Numbered from the stretch's first letter, positions 34,287-43,616 are shown. The stretch is DNA of 61,430 bases from Parapedobacter koreensis (GCF_900109365.1 NZ_FNZR01000015.1:1-61430); one strand, 5' to 3'. Made by a program: numbers and translations. Notes: generated from the letters alone by a model not told the origin.

Positions 34287-35159
34287 ATGAAAAAAATCAT
34301 GCTTAGCTTGATACTGATAGGAATGTATCTATCGCTATGGGCACAATATGCAGGTACAAGGACGCTCACGGTGACCTTTCCAAACGAGACACCCAATCAG
34401 GTGTGCTACTTATACCTACCTACAAACGTCAATCAAAACGGCGTGTTGGAGATAACGATTACGGGTTCGTTCGATTATGAGTTGAATACTGGGGTGCTGA
34501 AAAAGCGTATCACATTTATGAAACAAACTTCGGGATATTTCAACGCCAGTTATGAAGTACTGGCAGCCGTTAACCCTTTAGCAGAGAAATGGCACATTGG
34601 CGATTTTGACCCGGAGAATAATCGGATACCCATCTATCACTTGACAAGTACAGGCAACCGGCTTTCGATAAAGGTTGATGCGCAGATGCTTTGGTCGGAG
34701 GGAATGACAGCGTTTATGCAAAACCTAACGGTGAGCAACCCTGAAACCCTGAACCATGGTAAATCCCGCCAATATAAATCTATCATGCAAGATCGTGTTG
34801 GAATTGGCACGTTAAATCCGGCAGAGCGCCTTTCTGTGAATGGTAATATTCGTGCCAAAGAAGTAAAGGTTGAGATGGCCAACTGGCCGGACTATGTATT
34901 CAAAAAAGACTATGCATTGCCATCATTGGACGAAGTGGATAAGTATATCCAGTCGCATGGCCATTTGCCCGGCATGCCCACGGCACAGGAAGCGGTGGCT
35001 AATGGTGTTGAGCTCGGTGAAATGAATCGGAAACTGCTGGAAAAAGTGGAAGAGCTGACGTTGCATTTGATTGAGAAAGACAAGTTTGAGAAACAGATGG
35101 TGCTGAAGATTGAAGAGCTTGGCGCGGAATTGAAGGCCTTAAAAAATAAAACCAATTAA
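34287..35159 (+). CDS. secreted tail-fiber-domain protein (type II)
   Basis: 290 residues, signal peptide ~1-19 (ending LWAQ), an N-domain of its own (~20-165) and a type II C-terminal region: GIGTLNPAERLSVNGNIRAK, KVEMANWPDYVFKKDYALPS, YIQSHGHLPGMPTAQEAVAN, KLLEKVEELTLHLIEKD. DNA identity with 32358-33302 is very high over this region only, which indicates recent exchange or duplication of the 3' module. RHS gene B1 begins 16 bp downstream. Confidence 0.78.
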   Translation: MKKIMLSLILIGMYLSLWAQYAGTRTLTVTFPNETPNQVCYLYLPTNVNQNGVLEITITGSFDYELNTGVLKKRITFMKQTSGYFNASYEVLAAVNPLAEKWHIGDFDPENNRIPIYHLTSTGNRLSIKVDAQMLWSEGMTAFMQNLTVSNPETLNHGKSRQYKSIMQDRVGIGTLNPAERLSVNGNIRAKEVKVEMANWPDYVFKKDYALPSLDEVDKYIQSHGHLPGMPTAQEAVANGVELGEMNRKLLEKVEELTLHLIEKDKFEKQMVLKIEELGAELKALKNKTN

Positions 35160-35175
35160 TTTATTTCATACAAGC

Positions 35176-38100
35176 ATGAAAAGAGTGTTTTGCAGCTACA
35201 TCAGTTATGCTGCCGTGCTGCTCTGCGGCATTGGCTGTGCACTTAGGGTTTCGGCACAGCTGAACTCATCGACATCGTTTCCCATGTTGACCACTCCTCC
35301 GCCAAAGGCGACAATGATGGACAGGTTCGGGAGTTACCCGGTTAGTTTCTACACCGGCCTTGTCGATATCACCATCCCTATTTTTACGATAGAAACCAAC
35401 GGAATAACCGTTCCAATCGAGTTTAAGTACCACGCTTCCGGGCTTAAGTACGATGACCTTCCGATGGAGCTTGGCTATGGATGGACACTGATCGCTGGGG
35501 GCACCGTTTCTTACAGCGCAAGGGGGGCGGCAGACATGAGCCCCCCCAGCGGCATCCGCCGGGATCCATTCATAAAGCCGGTGAATGAGATCATCCGTAA
35601 CGATGCCAACGAAGGCAACCTGGATGCACACCAGAATTGGATTGGCTATGTTGCAGCTGGCAGCAAGCCAAACCAGACAACGAGTAGTGACTATTTTTCG
35701 GACAGTGAATATGATGTATTCAGCTATTCATTCCATAACTATAGTGGGCAATACTATACCCTCTCTGGAGAGGAGTCCATTCAGGTTCCGGCAAATGCCC
35801 TGCAAATTTCAGCCGGGGCATCATCCAATGTAATCATAAAAGACGATAAAGGGATTACGTATTCTTTTGATATGATGGAATGGGATTTTTACAGCCGGAA
35901 CGCGGTCTATTATCTGAAGCGTATCATCTCAGCGGATGAGGCGGACACCGTGATGTTCCAGTACAGGACCTTCGGAACCGGGGGAACCAACAGCGTACGG
36001 AGGCCGGTCATCGATCGAACCTACAACGTGGTAGAAAGGGATCCGGCCACACGTCGTGGCTTTAGAGAAACAACGTTTGAATACGGCGGAACAGCGGGGA
36101 TTACCTATAAGTCATATTACCCGCCGCTGCTTACTTCGATACAATACAGGGGAGGAACCGTGGAATTTACCTATCAGAACCAAACCACGTCCCGCTCCTT
36201 GAAGGAAATCAAAATCATTTCCAGCGCGGGCACGCCCGTCAGGAGCGTCAGCTTGATAAAACCAAGGACAGATTGGTTGGACGAAGTGGAATTCCGCGAC
36301 CAATCAAACGGGAAGGTGTATAGTTATATACTTGGGTACAATGGAACGGTGAGCGGCCTCCAAGGGATCGACTACTGGGGGTATTACAATGGTGCAACGT
36401 TGAACACTTCGGGAGGATATGTGCCCAATTTCACGATTCCGATATTTAGCATAAATGGAACCAGCCTAACCGATCCGCACCAGATTCCCGGAATGGACAG
36501 GACACCCAACCAGACCTATATGCAAAGAGGAATCTTGAATAAAATTACCTATCCGACCAAGGGATATAGCCTATTTTCCTATGAACCACACAAGTCGGGA
36601 GGTAAAACGTATGGCGGCTTGCGCATCAGGGAAATCCAGAATTTCGATGAAAGCGGCACGTTGGTTGAAAAAAAATGGTACCGCTATGGAACGAATGAAT
36701 CTGGGGAGGGCAGGGCAGCGTATCCGATAGCAAATACCTCGGATGTATTTTTTTCGGATGATTTCTGCAACTACAGCATGGTGGTAAACAGCATAATTGG
36801 TAACGGATCGCACTCAGCGAACCCCGGTGATATTTTACGGATCAGGCAGTATTATGCATTTCCAAAATTAGCATATTTCACCTCCGGCAGCTCGGTCGTA
36901 TACCCGGAAGTGACGGAATATTCCGGAACCGGGACGGTATCCAACGGGAAGACCGTATACAAGTTTTCTGACGCTGCTGAAGAACGAATGCCGACATCCC
37001 GGTCTTATCGCCCGGACATTGCATTCAGGTCGTATTCATGGCGCAACGGTCAGTTGCTTTCGAAAACTTCCTATAATTCCAATAACCAGGCTGTGCACAC
37101 GCTAACCAATGCGTATACCGTGATAAACGGTAAAGAACGCCTTAACCTCAGGGTATTGGACTATGCTGATATCGTGGGGGTTGAAGCTGAAAAGATAAAA
37201 AAGAACTTCAGCTGGTATCCGTATCCGGGGGCAATAGAGACGTTTTCGGGCATGATAGGAGGGAGCCTTTACGACTACTTCAATTATTACATTAATACAG
37301 GCCTTTCCGTACTTGCCAGTAGTGCTGAATCTGCTGACGGGGTAACGAAGCGCACCTACTATTCGGGTTACAACCAATATGGACAACCAAATGAGGTGCG
37401 ATTGGTAGACAGCAAAGGAGCGGATGTCCTTACCAAATATAAATATCCCAGTGATTTTGGAACCGTAGAGCCCTATAAGACAATGGTAACCAAACGGATA
37501 TTGGCACCGGTATTGGAAGAAGCCCAATACCTGAACACCACTTTTCTGTATAAGCAGTTTACGGAATATAAGAAATGGGGAAATCGGTTGTTTGCACCGG
37601 AATATATTAAGCAGCAGTATGGGCAAGCGACACCGGAAACGCGTTTGCGGTATCTTGAATACGGCCAGCATGGGAATCCCATCGCGATCACAAAAGACGG
37701 TGGAAGCAATGCTGTTTATTTATGGTCTTATAAGGAGCAGTACCCGGTAGCGGAGGTCAAAAATGCGACCAAGGCCGACGTGGCGTATGCGGGTTTCGAA
37801 TCGGACGGAAAAGGGAACTGGAGCTATTCGGGGAACACGGCAGCCGATGCGACGGCCCCGACGGGGCGGCGGGCCTACAACCTCGGTGGGGGCAGCTTGC
37901 AGAAGACGGGGCTTGTCACCTCCCGGAAATACCTGCTGACGTACTGGGCCAAGAGTGCCTCCGCCACGGGCATCAGCGGCGGCACGGCGGTGGCGGTACG
38001 TACTCGCAATGGGTGGACGCAGTACCGGCGGGTGGTATCCGGAGTGGCCTCGGTGTCCCTCAGCGGCAGCGTGGCCGTGGACGATGTGCGGCTGCATCCG

Positions 38101-38277
38101 CTGGAGGCGCAGATGGATACATATACATATGATCCGCTGGTGGGGATGACCAGCCATACGGACGCTTCGGGCAACGTGTTTTACTACGGGTATGACGCCT
38201 TTGGACGGCTCAGCACCATCCGCGATCTGGAAGGCAAAGTAGTGGAGGATTACCAATACAAGTACCGGACAAATTAA
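35176..38277 (+). CDS. RHS system first subunit B1 (SpvB-like start, YD repeats, no core)
   Basis: 1033 residues, signal peptide ~1-27. It matches A1 in plan: opening 'DRFGSYPVSFYTGLVDITIP', 'YHASGLKYDDLPMELGYGWT', long beta/YD region, a jelly-roll-like module at about 869-985 (FESDGKGNWSYSG, SRKYLLTYWAKS, WTQYRRVVSG), and terminal YD repeats (YYGYDAFGRLSTIRDLEGK). There is no core and no toxin. B2 starts 10 bp later, so both RHS loci share the same two-gene layout. The module near the C-terminus is better conserved between A1 and B1 than the regions before it. Confidence 0.8.
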   Translation: MKRVFCSYISYAAVLLCGIGCALRVSAQLNSSTSFPMLTTPPPKATMMDRFGSYPVSFYTGLVDITIPIFTIETNGITVPIEFKYHASGLKYDDLPMELGYGWTLIAGGTVSYSARGAADMSPPSGIRRDPFIKPVNEIIRNDANEGNLDAHQNWIGYVAAGSKPNQTTSSDYFSDSEYDVFSYSFHNYSGQYYTLSGEESIQVPANALQISAGASSNVIIKDDKGITYSFDMMEWDFYSRNAVYYLKRIISADEADTVMFQYRTFGTGGTNSVRRPVIDRTYNVVERDPATRRGFRETTFEYGGTAGITYKSYYPPLLTSIQYRGGTVEFTYQNQTTSRSLKEIKIISSAGTPVRSVSLIKPRTDWLDEVEFRDQSNGKVYSYILGYNGTVSGLQGIDYWGYYNGATLNTSGGYVPNFTIPIFSINGTSLTDPHQIPGMDRTPNQTYMQRGILNKITYPTKGYSLFSYEPHKSGGKTYGGLRIREIQNFDESGTLVEKKWYRYGTNESGEGRAAYPIANTSDVFFSDDFCNYSMVVNSIIGNGSHSANPGDILRIRQYYAFPKLAYFTSGSSVVYPEVTEYSGTGTVSNGKTVYKFSDAAEERMPTSRSYRPDIAFRSYSWRNGQLLSKTSYNSNNQAVHTLTNAYTVINGKERLNLRVLDYADIVGVEAEKIKKNFSWYPYPGAIETFSGMIGGSLYDYFNYYINTGLSVLASSAESADGVTKRTYYSGYNQYGQPNEVRLVDSKGADVLTKYKYPSDFGTVEPYKTMVTKRILAPVLEEAQYLNTTFLYKQFTEYKKWGNRLFAPEYIKQQYGQATPETRLRYLEYGQHGNPIAITKDGGSNAVYLWSYKEQYPVAEVKNATKADVAYAGFESDGKGNWSYSGNTAADATAPTGRRAYNLGGGSLQKTGLVTSRKYLLTYWAKSASATGISGGTAVAVRTRNGWTQYRRVVSGVASVSLSGSVAVDDVRLHPLEAQMDTYTYDPLVGMTSHTDASGNVFYYGYDAFGRLSTIRDLEGKVVEDYQYKYRTN

Positions 38278-38287
38278 GGGGGATACC

Positions 38288-41200
38288 ATGGGAAACAAAG
38301 ATATGAACCATACGATGAGACTAATTTTTTGCTGCATAGCACTGGTATCCGGCCTGTATGCGGATCCATCATACGGCCAGGCGGCCAATCCGACGTACAG
38401 CAGCTATTCGGGCCTGCCCGAGCTGAGCGGTACGCAAAGCGTGCGGCTATTGCCGGGCTTCCACGCCCCCGCGGGGAGCACGCTCCGCGTGTTCATCACG
38501 GGGACAACCTCACTGGGCGACGGGGCAAGTTCCAACCAAAACTATGTGCAAACCACCCGATATTTTTTACCCCTTGACGCGCCGGTGGCATCACCGACCT
38601 CGGCGCAGGCTATGCGTGACATCACGTACTTTGACGGGCTTGGACGCCCTTTGCAGCAGGTAGGGGTGAAAGCCTCCGGGGGCACGGGGTACAAAGATCT
38701 GGTCACGCCGGTAACATACGATACGTACGGGCGGCAGGACCGCGATTACCTGCCCTATGCGACGGAGACCGGTGCCGGGGGGACCTTCAAGTCTGGTGCG
38801 GTGGCACAGCAGGGGAGCTACTATTCGGGCACGGGAACGGTGCCTGTGGGTCAGGCAGTGAACCCTTCGCCCTACGGGCGTCGGGTGTACGAGCCCTCGC
38901 CGCTGGACAGAGTGGTGGAACAGGGCTTTCCCGGGGCCGTCTGGCAGCCCGCAGGCACGCGGGGCACAGGCTCGGGGCGCACGGTTGCGACGGAATACAC
39001 GGCGAACAACGCGACGGCGTTCGGCACGGTGGCCACCACGCGGATGGCATCGCGCTACCGGGTGACGCTCGCGGGCGACGGCACCCCCACGCTGGTGCTG
39101 GACGGTACGTATACGGCAGGGGAACTTTACGTGACGGTCACGAAGGACGAGAACTGGGCCGGTGGGAGTAGCACGTTCGCCAGCCGCCTGCACACGGTGG
39201 AGGACTATGCGGACAAGCAGGGACGCGTGGTGCTCAGGCGTACGTTCAACGTGAATGAGGGAGTGAATGAGGTGCTGAGCACGTACTATGTATACAATGA
39301 CCTGGGGCAGCTGTCGTTCGTGCTGACGCCGGAGCTTGGCGGTGACCGCACCGGCACCACAGCCCCGACATCTGCTGAGCTGACCACCCATGCCTACCGG
39401 TATATATACGACGGCCGCGGCCGGCTGGCGGAGAAGCGCATCCCCGGGCGGGGCGCGGAGAACTACGTGCACAGCCCGGCGGGATGGCTGGTATTCCACC
39501 AGGATGCCCGCCAGCGGTTAGAGACGGTTTCGGGATTCACGCCGGGCCAGTACCACACGTTCCACAAGTACGACGGGCAGGGGCGGCTCGTGCTCAAGGG
39601 CGTGGAGCGCAACCGCGTGCTGGATCGGGCGTCCATCCAGGGACTGGTGGACGGGCATGCCTACCAGTGGGAGGAACGCTCGACGGCCACGGGGAGCTTC
39701 CACGGCTACACGAACCGGGCCATCCCGCAGAACACGGTAGACATGGACGTGCTGGAGGTGCACTACTACGACGACTACGCGAACATCCCTTCCCTACCGC
39801 ACAACGAGTCGGGCAGCTACAGCAAGCTCACACACGGGCGGCTGGTGGCGAGCAAGGTGAAGGTGCTGGACGTAAGCCCGGCGGTTTACCTGTGGACGGT
39901 GTACTACTATGATGACAAGGGCAACGTGGTGCGGGAGCGGAAGCAGCACTACCTGGGGGGTAGCATCGCATCCACGAAATTCGATGACATCACCACGGAA
40001 TATACCTTCACTGGCCTATTGAAGAAGGAGACCAGAAAGCACCACACCACCAGTACCGCCACGCCGGAAGTGACGGTGGTGACGGAGTACGAATACGACC
40101 ATCGGGAGCGACTGACGCACGCGTGGAAGAAGATCAATACGGGCACGCGGACGCTGCTTGCACGCAACACGTACAACGAGGTAGGGCAGCTCCGGACGAA
40201 GGGTATACACAGCACGGACGGCACTTCGTTCGGGCAATCGGTGACGTACAGCTACAATGCGCGGGGGTGGCTTTCGGATGCCAACGCGGGGCTTTTCCGG
40301 CAGATGCTGGGGTACAACGCGGGGAGCGCACCGCAGTACAACGGGAACATTGCCACGCAGGCATCCACTCGGCATAACATGGCCTCTCCGGCGGCGAAGG
40401 TCACCGATACGTACACCTACACGTACGATGCGGTGGGCCGGCTGACGGAAGGTACGATGGGTGGTGGCAAGGGCCGCGAGAAGCTGGTTTATTACAAGAA
40501 CGGGAACATCAGGAGCCTGTTGCGCACGGGTACGGGAAGCGCAACGGTAGACCAGCTGACGTATAGCTACAATACGGCCGGACGGCTGGGTTCGGTGGTG
40601 GATGCCATCACGGCCGATACGGACGTGAACTACCAGTTACCCGGGACGACGAACTACACGTATGACGAGAATGGGAACCTGAAGACACGGGTGAACAGTG
40701 GCAGCGGACGCACGGGGAACAACATCACGGCGACCTCGTACAACTACCTGGATCTGCCGCGCAGCGTGACGGCGGTGGCGGGGAACGTGACGTACACCTA
40801 TGACGGTACGGGCCGTAAGCTGCGTAGCGTGAACGGCATCAACGGGCAGACGCGTGACTACATTGACGGCATAGAATATTCGGGCGGCACGATGGAGCTC
40901 ATCCACACGGAGGAGGGGCGTATACTGCGGAACGGCAGCACGTACAGGTACCATTATTTTCTGCGTGACCATTTGGGCAACAACCGCGTGGGCTTCGAGC
41001 AGGGCACGAATGTGGCCACGCCGAACTTCACGGCGGACTATTACCCGTTCGGTTTGCAATACCGCGAGGTGGTGCGCATTGGGAGCCCAAAAAATAATTA
41101 CCTTTACAACGGGAAGGAATTGCAGGACGGGCTGAAGCAGTACGATTACGGCGCAAGGTTCTATGACCCGGTGATTGGAAGGTGGGGAAGCGTGGACCTG

Positions 41201-41899
41201 CTGGCCGAGGAGTTCGATAACGTATCCCCGTACAATTACGGGTTGAACAATCCGCTCAGGTTCATCGACCCAACGGGGATGGCAGCGGCTCCAATCTATG
41301 ATGAAGACGGTAATCTGTTGGGAACGGACGATGAAGGATTGCAGGGTAAGGCCATTGTGATGAACGAAAAGGATTTCACGCAAGGTATGTCGCACGAGGA
41401 AGCCCTGAAGAAGAATCTGGGGGTGGCGGGATTGAAGGGCGATGAAGCAAAGTCTAATCTACTAACGAACTACAATAGTTTACCGAGCAGGCCCGACTAT
41501 GACGGGCATCTTACTTTGGCAGAAGCAAATGAGTGGTTTAGAACGGGGAACGGACAACCCTTGTATGTCAGTTTGGATAAACTCGATTTATCAGGGATAA
41601 ATGTGGAGAAATTCAGGGGTGTTGGTTCGGTTGAGACTTTTAACCTTTTATTGAATAGTAATTCTGTGAATGATGGTTTGGTTTATGGAAACATTGCATT
41701 GAAATTATATCCTAATAATCGAGTAAGAGCTTATGCTGATGAATATGATTTTAGAATGCATTCGTGGTCTAATCCGTTGAACTGGCCGAGAAACGCAGAA
41801 ACGATAATAGGAGGCAGAGTAGCAGGGGTTGGAACTCCATATAATATAAACCTTACTGGTTCAAAATGGATTAGGCCAACGTATCAAGTAGTCAAATAA
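38288..41899 (+). CDS. RHS toxin B2: DUF6443, YD repeats, core, variable tip
   Basis: 1203 residues. Signal peptide ~9-31; DUF6443-type segment (AMRDITYFDGLGRPLQQVGV, DLVTPVTYDTYGRQDRDYLP); YD repeats; core near 937-990 ([58 protein letters not shown]); a ~205-residue tip with 'DEDGNLLGTDDEGLQGKAIV', 'DYDGHLTLAEANEWFRTGNG', 'SVNDGLVYGNIALKLYPNNR'. This tip type recurs in Bacteroidota RHS proteins but I know of no activity. The repeat body is clearly GC-richer than its neighbours, while ~110 bases of the core match A2 almost exactly. The immunity candidate follows after 4 bp. Confidence 0.9.
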   Translation: MGNKDMNHTMRLIFCCIALVSGLYADPSYGQAANPTYSSYSGLPELSGTQSVRLLPGFHAPAGSTLRVFITGTTSLGDGASSNQNYVQTTRYFLPLDAPVASPTSAQAMRDITYFDGLGRPLQQVGVKASGGTGYKDLVTPVTYDTYGRQDRDYLPYATETGAGGTFKSGAVAQQGSYYSGTGTVPVGQAVNPSPYGRRVYEPSPLDRVVEQGFPGAVWQPAGTRGTGSGRTVATEYTANNATAFGTVATTRMASRYRVTLAGDGTPTLVLDGTYTAGELYVTVTKDENWAGGSSTFASRLHTVEDYADKQGRVVLRRTFNVNEGVNEVLSTYYVYNDLGQLSFVLTPELGGDRTGTTAPTSAELTTHAYRYIYDGRGRLAEKRIPGRGAENYVHSPAGWLVFHQDARQRLETVSGFTPGQYHTFHKYDGQGRLVLKGVERNRVLDRASIQGLVDGHAYQWEERSTATGSFHGYTNRAIPQNTVDMDVLEVHYYDDYANIPSLPHNESGSYSKLTHGRLVASKVKVLDVSPAVYLWTVYYYDDKGNVVRERKQHYLGGSIASTKFDDITTEYTFTGLLKKETRKHHTTSTATPEVTVVTEYEYDHRERLTHAWKKINTGTRTLLARNTYNEVGQLRTKGIHSTDGTSFGQSVTYSYNARGWLSDANAGLFRQMLGYNAGSAPQYNGNIATQASTRHNMASPAAKVTDTYTYTYDAVGRLTEGTMGGGKGREKLVYYKNGNIRSLLRTGTGSATVDQLTYSYNTAGRLGSVVDAITADTDVNYQLPGTTNYTYDENGNLKTRVNSGSGRTGNNITATSYNYLDLPRSVTAVAGNVTYTYDGTGRKLRSVNGINGQTRDYIDGIEYSGGTMELIHTEEGRILRNGSTYRYHYFLRDHLGNNRVGFEQGTNVATPNFTADYYPFGLQYREVVRIGSPKNNYLYNGKELQDGLKQYDYGARFYDPVIGRWGSVDLLAEEFDNVSPYNYGLNNPLRFIDPTGMAAAPIYDEDGNLLGTDDEGLQGKAIVMNEKDFTQGMSHEEALKKNLGVAGLKGDEAKSNLLTNYNSLPSRPDYDGHLTLAEANEWFRTGNGQPLYVSLDKLDLSGINVEKFRGVGSVETFNLLLNSNSVNDGLVYGNIALKLYPNNRVRAYADEYDFRMHSWSNPLNWPRNAETIIGGRVAGVGTPYNINLTGSKWIRPTYQVVK

Positions 41900-41903
41900 T
41901 ACA

Positions 41904-42293
41904 ATGAAAGCACAAAGTATCATAGTGGCAATATGGTTGTTGGTCGGTTGCAGTGATGCAACTAAGGAACTTGGTAGTGGTTACTTTCTAAGTATAGAAG
42001 GGGAATCTGCAAACGCTATTTTTAATCGGGGGCCGGATGTGGACGGTATACCCCCATCTGTACTACGATATGGTTACAACAGCAAATTTATTATTGCCGA
42101 ACAGAGACCGAGTCGGTTTAACGATGTTATGTATGACGCGATTGATTATAGCGATGGCCGCGAGGCAATGTATTACTGGGTTATTCTTAAAGAGTCAAAA
42201 ACTGTTTTTGGGCCTTTAAATAAAGATGAGTTCCAGCAATTGCGAGAAAAATATAAAGTGCCTACTGACTTGGAATTAAAGAACGTTTATTAA
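41904..42293 (+). CDS. lipoprotein immunity candidate for the B2 tip
   Basis: 129 residues, lipoprotein signal with lipobox LVGC (Cys16) and a compact domain (YFLSIEGESANAIFNRG, IPPSVLRYGYNSKFIIAEQR, YYWVILKESKTVFGPLN). The layout resembles DUF3997-like lipoproteins, tentatively. It begins 4 bp after B2. Lipidation suggests the toxin is neutralised in the periplasm or at the membrane. An intact toxin and adjacent immunity gene make this the likely active pair of locus B. Confidence 0.65.
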   Translation: MKAQSIIVAIWLLVGCSDATKELGSGYFLSIEGESANAIFNRGPDVDGIPPSVLRYGYNSKFIIAEQRPSRFNDVMYDAIDYSDGREAMYYWVILKESKTVFGPLNKDEFQQLREKYKVPTDLELKNVY

Positions 42294-42313
42294 ATAGGAA
42301 TTACTGCGGGTCC

Positions 42314-42718
42314 ATGCAAGATGTTATTCCCGGACTATCGGAAAATACGACTGCGGAGCAGGGTGGTTTCCGTATCAGCCCGACTGGGCCAGCTTTGATA
42401 TTGCTTGGTTCTCGTTTGTTACCTAAGTCTGGGGGAGTCGGCGGCGGCGGGGCAGCAGGCAGATGGACATCTGTGGCGTCTAAGTCGTTGCGGTGGGCCG
42501 ACAGGGCTGTACAAGCCGGATTGGGAACAAATTACAAGTTGCCTGCGAAAGGTTTAATCCATAGGGCATTAGGTACAAGAATGGTAGGTGGGGCATTGGG
42601 AAGAGCTGTTCCCTATGCAGGCTGGATTTATACCGTTAGCGAAATAAGCTACGAGTTAGGCAAGTATTACGGGCCAAGCAAATGGTACGGTAATGATGAC
42701 ACAAAATGGTTTAGGTGA
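42314..42718 (+). CDS. orphan toxin tail (displaced RHS tip end), unknown activity
   Basis: 134 residues, without any RHS core ahead of it. It has a glycine-rich linker (PKSGGVGGGGAAGRWTS) and a C-terminal domain (SLRWADRAVQAGLGTNYKLP, ALGTRMVGGALGRAVPYAGW, IYTVSEISYELGKYYG) with small-residue-rich helices. It stops in a TGATG overlap with a DUF1493 gene, a toxin/immunity-type junction. It therefore reads as the C-terminal piece of a displaced tip. Whether the ATG at 42314 is used is unknown. Confidence 0.5.
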   Translation: MQDVIPGLSENTTAEQGGFRISPTGPALILLGSRLLPKSGGVGGGGAAGRWTSVASKSLRWADRAVQAGLGTNYKLPAKGLIHRALGTRMVGGALGRAVPYAGWIYTVSEISYELGKYYGPSKWYGNDDTKWFR

Positions 42719-43023
42719 TGGAAAAGGAATTGAGAGAGCTAATAGAATCGTATAATCCCCTGAAAGATGCGATAGGTAATCGCACAAGGCTTTATCACGA
42801 CTTAAACATCTATGGGGATGACGCTGCCGAATTGCTGTCAAGGTTCTCGGAGTTATACGGAGTGGATTTGTCGAAGTTCCGTTTCAATGACTACTTTCCT
42901 AATGAGGGGGATTGGATATTGCCATCCATTCTTCGTTTAATAACATTGAAGCCGAGTAAGACGTATAAAGAATTGACGGTAGAAAACTTAGAAAAGGCTA
43001 TTGAAGCGGGGTATTTAGAATAG
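42718..43023 (+). CDS. DUF1493-family immunity protein
   Basis: 101 residues starting at the ATG inside TGATG. 'GDDAAELLSRFSELYGVDLS', 'KFRFNDYFPNEGDW' and a C-terminal 'YKELTVENLEKAIEAGYL' fit the DUF1493 pattern ('..ddA.e.l..fs..F.vd...f....YF'). DUF1493 proteins are resident in polymorphic toxin loci, consistent with immunity to the preceding toxin tail. A terminator follows. Confidence 0.75.
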   Translation: MEKELRELIESYNPLKDAIGNRTRLYHDLNIYGDDAAELLSRFSELYGVDLSKFRFNDYFPNEGDWILPSILRLITLKPSKTYKELTVENLEKAIEAGYLE

Positions 43024-43046
43024 TCCCGGCTTTCCGCTGCATTATG

Positions 43047-43078
43047 AGCCCGGCCGTCCAAACGCGCCGGGCTTTTTC
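43047..43078. terminator. rho-independent terminator between convergent genes
   Basis: AGCCCGGC pairs with GCCGGGCT and is followed by TTTTT. It sits between the DUF1493 gene (plus strand) and the XRE relic (minus strand) and could act for both. Confidence 0.75.
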
Positions 43079-43081
43079 TTT

Positions 43082-43318
43082 TTACAGCGCGGCGATGCTC
43101 TTGAGCTTTGCCGCCTTGATGAACGCATCGATGGTGGCGAAGACATGGGCGCGGGTGTCGCTGTCCAGCCCCTGCACCTCTTTCAGCCGTTTGAGCGTCT
43201 CGTTGTCGATGTGCTCGTACTCGCCGTCCTTTACGAGGTAGTCGAGCGTTACGCCGAGGTCTCCCTGCGTCATTTTCTTCTGCTTGCGCGCGAACGCCAA
43301 CCTATCCCCAAAAGCCAT
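43082..43318 (-). pseudogene. XRE-family regulator with internal deletion
   Basis: 78 residues: MAFGDRLAFARKQKKMTQGD, the start of an XRE helix-turn-helix, joins directly to VTLDYLVKDGEYEHIDNETL and the normal C-terminal helix region (AHVFATIDAFIKAAKLKSIA). The recognition helix and the 'iskyE.G...ps...l..ia' segment are missing. The frame is kept, but DNA binding is unlikely. Confidence 0.65.
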
Positions 43319-43373
43319 ATATACCTCTTTTGTGAGTTAAAAACGAATAATATGCGGAATATGGCCAACGTAG

Positions 43374-43550
43374 ATGGATATTAGTTCCTTAGTCAAGTTG
43401 TTGCCGTCTTTACTGCTTTTGGCAGCGGGTATTATGGCAAAATACTCTTCCGGAGAAGACGGTTGGAAACCTTTGAAAAAATATTGGTTGTTCTTTGTCC
43501 TGCTTGGTGCGATTTCATTGGCCGTCAGGCTATACAGATTCATGGTGTAA
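43374..43550 (+). CDS. small membrane protein (58 residues)
   Basis: A plus-strand ORF MDISSLVKLLPSLLLLAAGI to LAVRLYRFMV with two membrane segments (about 8-22 and 37-51) and a basic loop (KYSSGEDGWKPLKKYW). A terminator follows 35 bases later at 43586. It is short, but its codons and membrane pattern look coding, unlike the opposite strand. It may be another orphan immunity protein. Confidence 0.5.
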   Translation: MDISSLVKLLPSLLLLAAGIMAKYSSGEDGWKPLKKYWLFFVLLGAISLAVRLYRFMV

Positions 43551-43585
43551 AGCATAGAGGAATAACCCGTTGACATTGCTCCTGT

Positions 43586-43614
43586 AGCCCGGCCGTTTAC
43601 GAGCCGGGCTTTTT
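43586..43614 (+). terminator. rho-independent terminator
   Basis: AGCCCGGC/GCCGGGCT stem with a T-run, after the 58-residue membrane ORF. Same design as 4752 and 43047. Confidence 0.7.
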
Positions 43615-43616
43615 AC

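Noticed and set aside
24234-35159. Diversity-generating retroelement, suggested by variable tail-fiber domains
   Set aside because: No reverse transcriptase and no template/variable repeat pair. Variation lies in the N-domains and looks modular.
10560-41899. Type VI or type IX secretion of the RHS proteins
   Set aside because: No PAAR, VgrG or Hcp genes and no T9SS C-terminal sorting domain at the protein ends. Signal peptides point to Sec export first.
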